From Pseudothermotoga sp. (lineage in GTDB: Bacteria > Thermotogota > Thermotogae > Thermotogales > DSM-5069), in contig JAPYWY010000062.1 of assembly GCA_028276125.1 (NCBI GenBank), positions 1 to 8,302 of the forward strand: a stretch of 8,302 nt of DNA, in the 5' to 3' direction. The notes beneath the pieces are model-generated. The model saw only the letters and a list, made by a program, of their open reading frames with translations. It had not been told where the DNA came from and ran no database searches. Positions within the stretch are counted from its first letter, which is position 1. Every line of letters starts with the position of its first letter. Below are positions 4,593 through 8,302 of the stretch, in pieces. A program made the position numbers and the translations under genes.

Positions 4593-6959
4593 GTGGAAAT
4601 CAGTTATCGTGATTTGCTGTACAGAGTGGATCAGATGCCCAGATTCAAGACTACCGAGGAGATAGAGCCCGCGCACGGGTTCATAGGACAAGAAAGGGCA
4701 CGAAAAGCCGTCGATCAGGCGCTCGAGATAAAGGAGAAGGGGTTCAACGTCTTCGTCGTTGGGTTGCCCGGCACGGGCAGAAGGAGTTTCATCAGCTCTT
4801 ACTTGAGGCAGATCGCTGCGAACATGCCGACACCCAAGGACTGGGTGTACGTCTACAATTTCTCGAACCCATCGGAGCCCGAGGCTATCTCTTTGGAAGC
4901 AGGCAGGGGAAAGATCTTCAAACAGGACATGCAGCAACTCGCAGACGAGGTCATGGAGGCATTGGAAAAGATCTTCGAAAGCGATGAATACGCGAGGAGA
5001 AAGTCGGAGTTGGAAGACGAATACATGCAGAAGAAAACACAACTCTGGGAGGAGCTGAAGCAAAAGGCAGCCGAACTGGGTTTCGCGGTGCAGATAGCGC
5101 CCACCGGTGTGGTGACTGTGCCTGTCTACGAAGGAAAGCTCCTCACTCCGGACGCATTCGAAGCGTTACCGGAGGAATTAAAACAGTTCTTCAACGAAAA
5201 CAGCAGGAAGTTGAAGCTCATCGTTGAGGGCACTCTTTACAAGTCGCGTCGGCTGGACAGAGAATATAAAGAAAAACTCATGGCCTTGGACAAAGATGCA
5301 GCTTTGTTCACCGTTGGGGCGATGTTCGAGGAACTGAAAAATCAGTACGAATCCAACCCACACATCGTGCGTTATCTTTCCAATGTTCAGAACGATATAC
5401 TCGAGAACCTCGCGCAACTGCGCAGCGGTGATGAAGAAGTTCGGCAGGCTTTCAAGAAGAGATATTCTGTGAACCTCATCGTCGACAACTCTGCAATCGT
5501 TGGTTCACCGGTGGTCTTCGAGAGGAACCCAACCTACGCGAACTTGGCTGGCAAGGTCGAATACTACAGCAAAGCTGGTATGCTGTTCACGGACTTCACG
5601 ATGATAAAACCTGGGGCCTTCCACCGTGCCAACGGTGGTTTTCTCATACTGGAAGCGGAGAACGTGCTGAGGTACGCGTATGCGTGGGAATACGTGAAAA
5701 GATGCTTGATGACTGATCAGATCGTTGTCGAGAATCTGGAGACTGCCCTCGGACTTTCCAGCATGGTCTCGCTCCGGCCACAACCCATACCACTCAACGT
5801 CAAAGTGTTTCTGATCTGCTCACCCAGACTTTATTATCTGTTGCATATGTACGATGAGGACGTCGAAAAGCTGTTTCGTATAAAGAGCGAATTCGATTGG
5901 GAGATGGAAGCGAGCAGGGAAAACATTCAGAAGTACCTTGGCTTTGTTGCTTCCACTTGCTGTCGGTTGAACGCGCCGCATCTTGAGAGACAGGCGGTGG
6001 AAAAACTCATGTGGTACTCCGCAAGGCTCGCTGGTGACAGGAACAAGCTTTCCATGAGGCTCAGTGAGATCAGCAGCCTCGTGAGGGAAGCGTGCACCGT
6101 TGCGATGAAGAAGAATTCGAACGTGGTAAAGAAGGAGCACATGTTGGAGGCCATGAGACAGCGCGAAGAGAGGGTGAATCTGCTCCAGACGAAATACGAC
6201 GAGCACATCAAGACGCGCGATCTGATGATAGAAACGCGAGGCAGTCGTGTCGGACAGATCAATGGTCTTACCGTGATAGATCTTCACGATCATTCCTTTG
6301 GCGTGCCCGTGAAGATCACCGCAAAGGTTCACGTGGGAGAAGGCGGGGTCATAGACATTCACAGAGAGGTCGATCTGAGCGGCAACATACACAACAAGGC
6401 TGTTCTCACGATCGAAGGGTTCTTCAGAGAAAGATATTCCAAACATGTTCGTTTGAGTCTCAACGCGACGCTGAGTTTCGAACAGGTCTACAGCGTGGTC
6501 GAGGGTGACAGCGCTTCGGTGGCGGAAGTGCTCGCTTTGATTTCGGCCATCTCCGGCGTTCCTTTGAGACAAGACATAGCCGTCACAGGTTCGATGAACC
6601 AGCATGGCGAGGTTCAACCTGTCGGGGGTGTAACGGAAAAGGTGGAAGGTTTCTACAGGGCCTGCAAACTCCACGGTTTCACGGGCACACAGGGTGTGGT
6701 GATACCGAAGGCGAACTTGAAGAACCTCATCTTGAAGGACGAAGTTCTTGAAAGCATCAAAAAGGGTGAGTTCCATATCTGGACGGTGGAACACATAGAT
6801 GAAGCGATCGAGTTGCTCACGGGTAAAAAGGCTGGTCGAACGACGAGGGATGGAACTTTTGAAAAAGGATCGGTGAACTACTTGGTGGTCCAAGCTCTGA
6901 AGAGAGCGGAAAGGATGAAAGAAGTCAAGAAGAACAGGAAAAAGAAGAAGAATCACTGA
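4593..6959 (+). CDS. Lon-like AAA/S16 protease (LonB/LonC-related, AAA_32 family)
   Basis: The 788-residue cytoplasmic protein has an N-terminal TTEEIEPAHGFIGQERARKA element, an AAA-like region whose P-loop reads GLPGTGRRS (57-65), a long charged coiled-coil insertion (about 115-165), a second AAA part (GAFHRANGGFLILEAE, 341-356; the Walker B acid is Glu), and a C-terminal S16 protease domain from about 545. The catalytic dyad is Ser640 (EGDSAS) and Lys683 (GGVTEK), 43 residues apart like Ser679/Lys722 of E. coli Lon. The P-loop has Arg where ATPases have Lys, so ATP use is uncertain; related LonC proteins are ATP-independent. A Lys-rich tail closes the protein. GTG at 4593 is chosen because the nearby ATGs (4586, 4591) are out of frame. 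It follows the fmdB-like gene by 14 bases and overlaps tsaB by 7 bases at the 3' end. Confidence 0.92.
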   Translation: MEISYRDLLYRVDQMPRFKTTEEIEPAHGFIGQERARKAVDQALEIKEKGFNVFVVGLPGTGRRSFISSYLRQIAANMPTPKDWVYVYNFSNPSEPEAISLEAGRGKIFKQDMQQLADEVMEALEKIFESDEYARRKSELEDEYMQKKTQLWEELKQKAAELGFAVQIAPTGVVTVPVYEGKLLTPDAFEALPEELKQFFNENSRKLKLIVEGTLYKSRRLDREYKEKLMALDKDAALFTVGAMFEELKNQYESNPHIVRYLSNVQNDILENLAQLRSGDEEVRQAFKKRYSVNLIVDNSAIVGSPVVFERNPTYANLAGKVEYYSKAGMLFTDFTMIKPGAFHRANGGFLILEAENVLRYAYAWEYVKRCLMTDQIVVENLETALGLSSMVSLRPQPIPLNVKVFLICSPRLYYLLHMYDEDVEKLFRIKSEFDWEMEASRENIQKYLGFVASTCCRLNAPHLERQAVEKLMWYSARLAGDRNKLSMRLSEISSLVREACTVAMKKNSNVVKKEHMLEAMRQREERVNLLQTKYDEHIKTRDLMIETRGSRVGQINGLTVIDLHDHSFGVPVKITAKVHVGEGGVIDIHREVDLSGNIHNKAVLTIEGFFRERYSKHVRLSLNATLSFEQVYSVVEGDSASVAEVLALISAISGVPLRQDIAVTGSMNQHGEVQPVGGVTEKVEGFYRACKLHGFTGTQGVVIPKANLKNLILKDEVLESIKKGEFHIWTVEHIDEAIELLTGKKAGRTTRDGTFEKGSVNYLVVQALKRAERMKEVKKNRKKKKNH

Positions 6960-7618
6960 CCTTTGAGACGCTTTTCCAAATTCATCTCCGCTATGGATTT
7001 CTGTAGATACAGTGGCTCAACCTCGTGAGGTTTTCTCACCACGTTCGCTTTGAAGTTCTCCATGACTTCGTGCAGGAGGAACTCACCCCTTGGATACTGA
7101 AGTTCTTCCTTGCCGACGACAGCGACCGATTCGAACGTGTTGGCTGCGTCTCCGACCACGATGGGATCTTTGAGGCTTCTCAAAATATCGAACACTTTTT
7201 CGACTTCCACCACGCTCGGTGCGAGAACTTCTTGAAGGTTTCTGTAACAAGAGATGTAAACGAACCCTTCTCTGGCTTTTTTCACTATCACCACGTCTTG
7301 TTCACAACCAGAGAAGTTCATTGCGACGACTTTTGAAGAGACCACGGGCACGATGGGTTTAGACGTGACGCAAGCGATAGCCTGAACGAAAGCTAAGCCT
7401 ATCCTCAAACTCGTTAGGCTACCCGGCCCGATGCCACAACCGAACACGTCGATGTCTGAAACTTTCACATTGCAGAGTTTCAGAAAATCGTTGACCAAGG
7501 GCGCCAGTTTCACCGCATGCTTCTCAACGCCGAAATAGTTCGTCGAATAGATATTTTGTCCGTCTGTGTAAGCAACACAGATCGCCTCTGTGGACGTGTC
7601 CAGGGCGAGGATTTTCAT
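6953..7618 (-). CDS. tsaB: tRNA threonylcarbamoyladenosine biosynthesis protein TsaB
   Basis: The 221-residue protein has the ASKHA-fold start MKILALDTSTEAICVA and the TsaB signature GIGPGSLTSLRIGLAF (63-78; usual form GPGSFTGLRIG), a HAVKLAPLV helix in place of the common HSExLLP, and the C-terminal PLYLQKSIAE motif. TsaB is a scaffold protein that dimerises with TsaD and, with TsaE and TsaC, makes t6A at position 37 of ANN-decoding tRNAs; TsaB itself is not catalytic. The length is close to the family norm; the T. maritima protein is about 206 residues. The ATG at 7618 overlaps the TGA of the upstream gene as ATGA, with GGAGG 11 bases before it inside that gene, so the pair is translationally coupled. 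Its last 7 bases overlap the convergent Lon-like gene and no terminator is visible. Confidence 0.95.
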   Translation of the reverse strand: MKILALDTSTEAICVAYTDGQNIYSTNYFGVEKHAVKLAPLVNDFLKLCNVKVSDIDVFGCGIGPGSLTSLRIGLAFVQAIACVTSKPIVPVVSSKVVAMNFSGCEQDVVIVKKAREGFVYISCYRNLQEVLAPSVVEVEKVFDILRSLKDPIVVGDAANTFESVAVVGKEELQYPRGEFLLHEVMENFKANVVRKPHEVEPLYLQKSIAEMNLEKRLKGQ

Positions 7619-8302
7619 TTGAACGCATCCTCCAACTTTTCCAAGACTTTTTCAACGGAATCGATGGACAAGAAAATCAACCCTCGTTCCTGAAGTGAAT
7701 CTAAGGTTTGGCTTTCATATGAGACGAGGATTCTATCATCCTCTTGGATCAGTTTTGCGTCTGGAACAAGGCGCTTGCAAAGTTCTTCGAAGCCTCTGGG
7801 AACAAAACTTTTCGGCAGAGCGAGTAACAAGATCTTTCCACCAGCCGAAACGTAGTCCACCAACGCATCTATCTCGAAGTCGTTCAGATCACTCGTTTCT
7901 GCAAAAGCATCCTTCTTCGGGAGTGGAAGGATCACGAGGATGGCTTGTGGAACCCTCTTGAAGTACCTGTTGTTGAAAACGACTTGATAAGCTTTTCTCT
8001 CAAGGTATGCCTTCACAGCTTGCAAGAATTGTGGATGATCGTTCTCGTGGGAAATATCGATCAGCACGGTCTCTCCCTTGATTTCAACCTCGGTTTGCCA
8101 GCCAATCGAATCGTTCACAGAAACCGAGACTTGGTGTTTTCCCATATCGAGTCCGTCGAATTCCACCGAGAAAGTCTTTTTGCTCTTTCCTGCGATACGT
8201 TCTTCAAAGTTTTTCTCTAACCCTCCAACCTTGACGGTCAATCTGACATCACTCGCGTCGTACGAGTAGTTCACAAGATCGAAGAAGACTCCCACGGTCC
8301 CG
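7615..8302 (-). CDS. Hypothetical protein with CARDB/Ig-like and GATase/DUF4350-like domains, 5' end cut off
   Basis: The frame is open to the window edge, giving at least 228 codons; the GTG at 8295 lies inside what looks like a beta-strand (GTVGVFFDLVNYSYD) and is probably not the start. Numbering from that GTG, residues 1-75 resemble a CARDB or Ig-like beta-sandwich (NYSYDASDVRLTVKVGG, then KTFSVEFDGLDMGKHQVSVSVN). Residues 76-165 resemble the alpha/beta GATase-1-like or DUF4350 fold: VLIDISHENDH, a helix, LVILPLP, then DALVDYVSAGGKILLLALP. I see no nucleophile Cys, so enzyme activity is not implied. The C-terminal ~60 residues are mixed helix and strand. No signal peptide can be judged because the N terminus is missing. 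It is coupled to tsaB by an ATGA overlap. I recognise no specific gene. Confidence 0.75.
   Translation of the reverse strand, partial: GTVGVFFDLVNYSYDASDVRLTVKVGGLEKNFEERIAGKSKKTFSVEFDGLDMGKHQVSVSVNDSIGWQTEVEIKGETVLIDISHENDHPQFLQAVKAYLERKAYQVVFNNRYFKRVPQAILVILPLPKKDAFAETSDLNDFEIDALVDYVSAGGKILLLALPKSFVPRGFEELCKRLVPDAKLIQEDDRILVSYESQTLDSLQERGLIFLSIDSVEKVLEKLEDAFK

Noticed and set aside
5820..6956. Long open frame of 378 codons on the minus strand inside the Lon-like gene
   Set aside because: It is antisense to a well-supported gene, has no recognisable domain, a Phe/His/Arg/Leu-biased composition typical of reverse-strand shadows, and no convincing ribosome binding site.
1..8302. Mobile elements, CRISPR array, tRNA/rRNA, phage or defence genes
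   Set aside because: No transposase or integrase motifs, no regularly spaced repeats, no cloverleaf or rRNA-like segments were found; all long frames are explained by chromosomal genes.

Overview
The window looks like ordinary chromosomal DNA from a member of the Thermotogae, probably Thermotoga or Pseudothermotoga. The evidence is a 66-residue cold shock protein that closely resembles, from memory, the Thermotoga maritima Csp (including Trp in place of Phe in RNP2), a GH4 glycosidase of the kind common in Thermotoga, a small outer-membrane beta-barrel protein, roughly even base composition, strong AGGAGG-type ribosome binding sites and frequent GTG/TTG starts. The genus assignment is inference; no rRNA is present. 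I see no mobile element, CRISPR array, tRNA or rRNA.

Layout. (1) 1-1560, plus strand: the last ~327 codons of a GH4 glycosidase whose Cys-His-Gly metal motif suggests an alpha-glucuronidase/alpha-galacturonidase-type enzyme, then a small secreted predicted 8-stranded outer-membrane (toga) barrel. (2) 1579-3344, minus strand: mgtE (Mg2+ channel) followed by csp with its own promoter; a GC hairpin with A/T-rich flanks at 1579-1601 can terminate both csp and the convergent barrel gene. Upstream of mgtE is a 9-codon ORF (MPWKVPVVR) with its own perfect Shine-Dalgarno, a possible leader peptide. (3) 3307-3545: the divergent mgtE/FMN-protein intergenic region. (4) 3546-6959, plus strand: a membrane-anchored protein with two FMN-binding domains, each with a TGAT flavinylation motif, closed by a strong terminator; then an FmdB-type zinc-ribbon protein and, 14 bases on, a Lon-like S16 protease with Ser640/Lys683 dyad and an atypical Walker A. 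(5) 6953-8302, minus strand: tsaB (tRNA t6A synthesis), its 3' end overlapping the Lon-like gene by 7 bases, translationally coupled (ATGA overlap) to an upstream partial gene combining a CARDB/Ig-like segment and a GATase/DUF4350-like domain.

The genes form no single pathway; they are housekeeping or envelope modules. The observations most worth checking are the mgtE leader ORF with its alternative RNA pairings, the double-FMN extracytoplasmic protein, the FmdB/Lon-like pair, and the unknown gene tied to tsaB.
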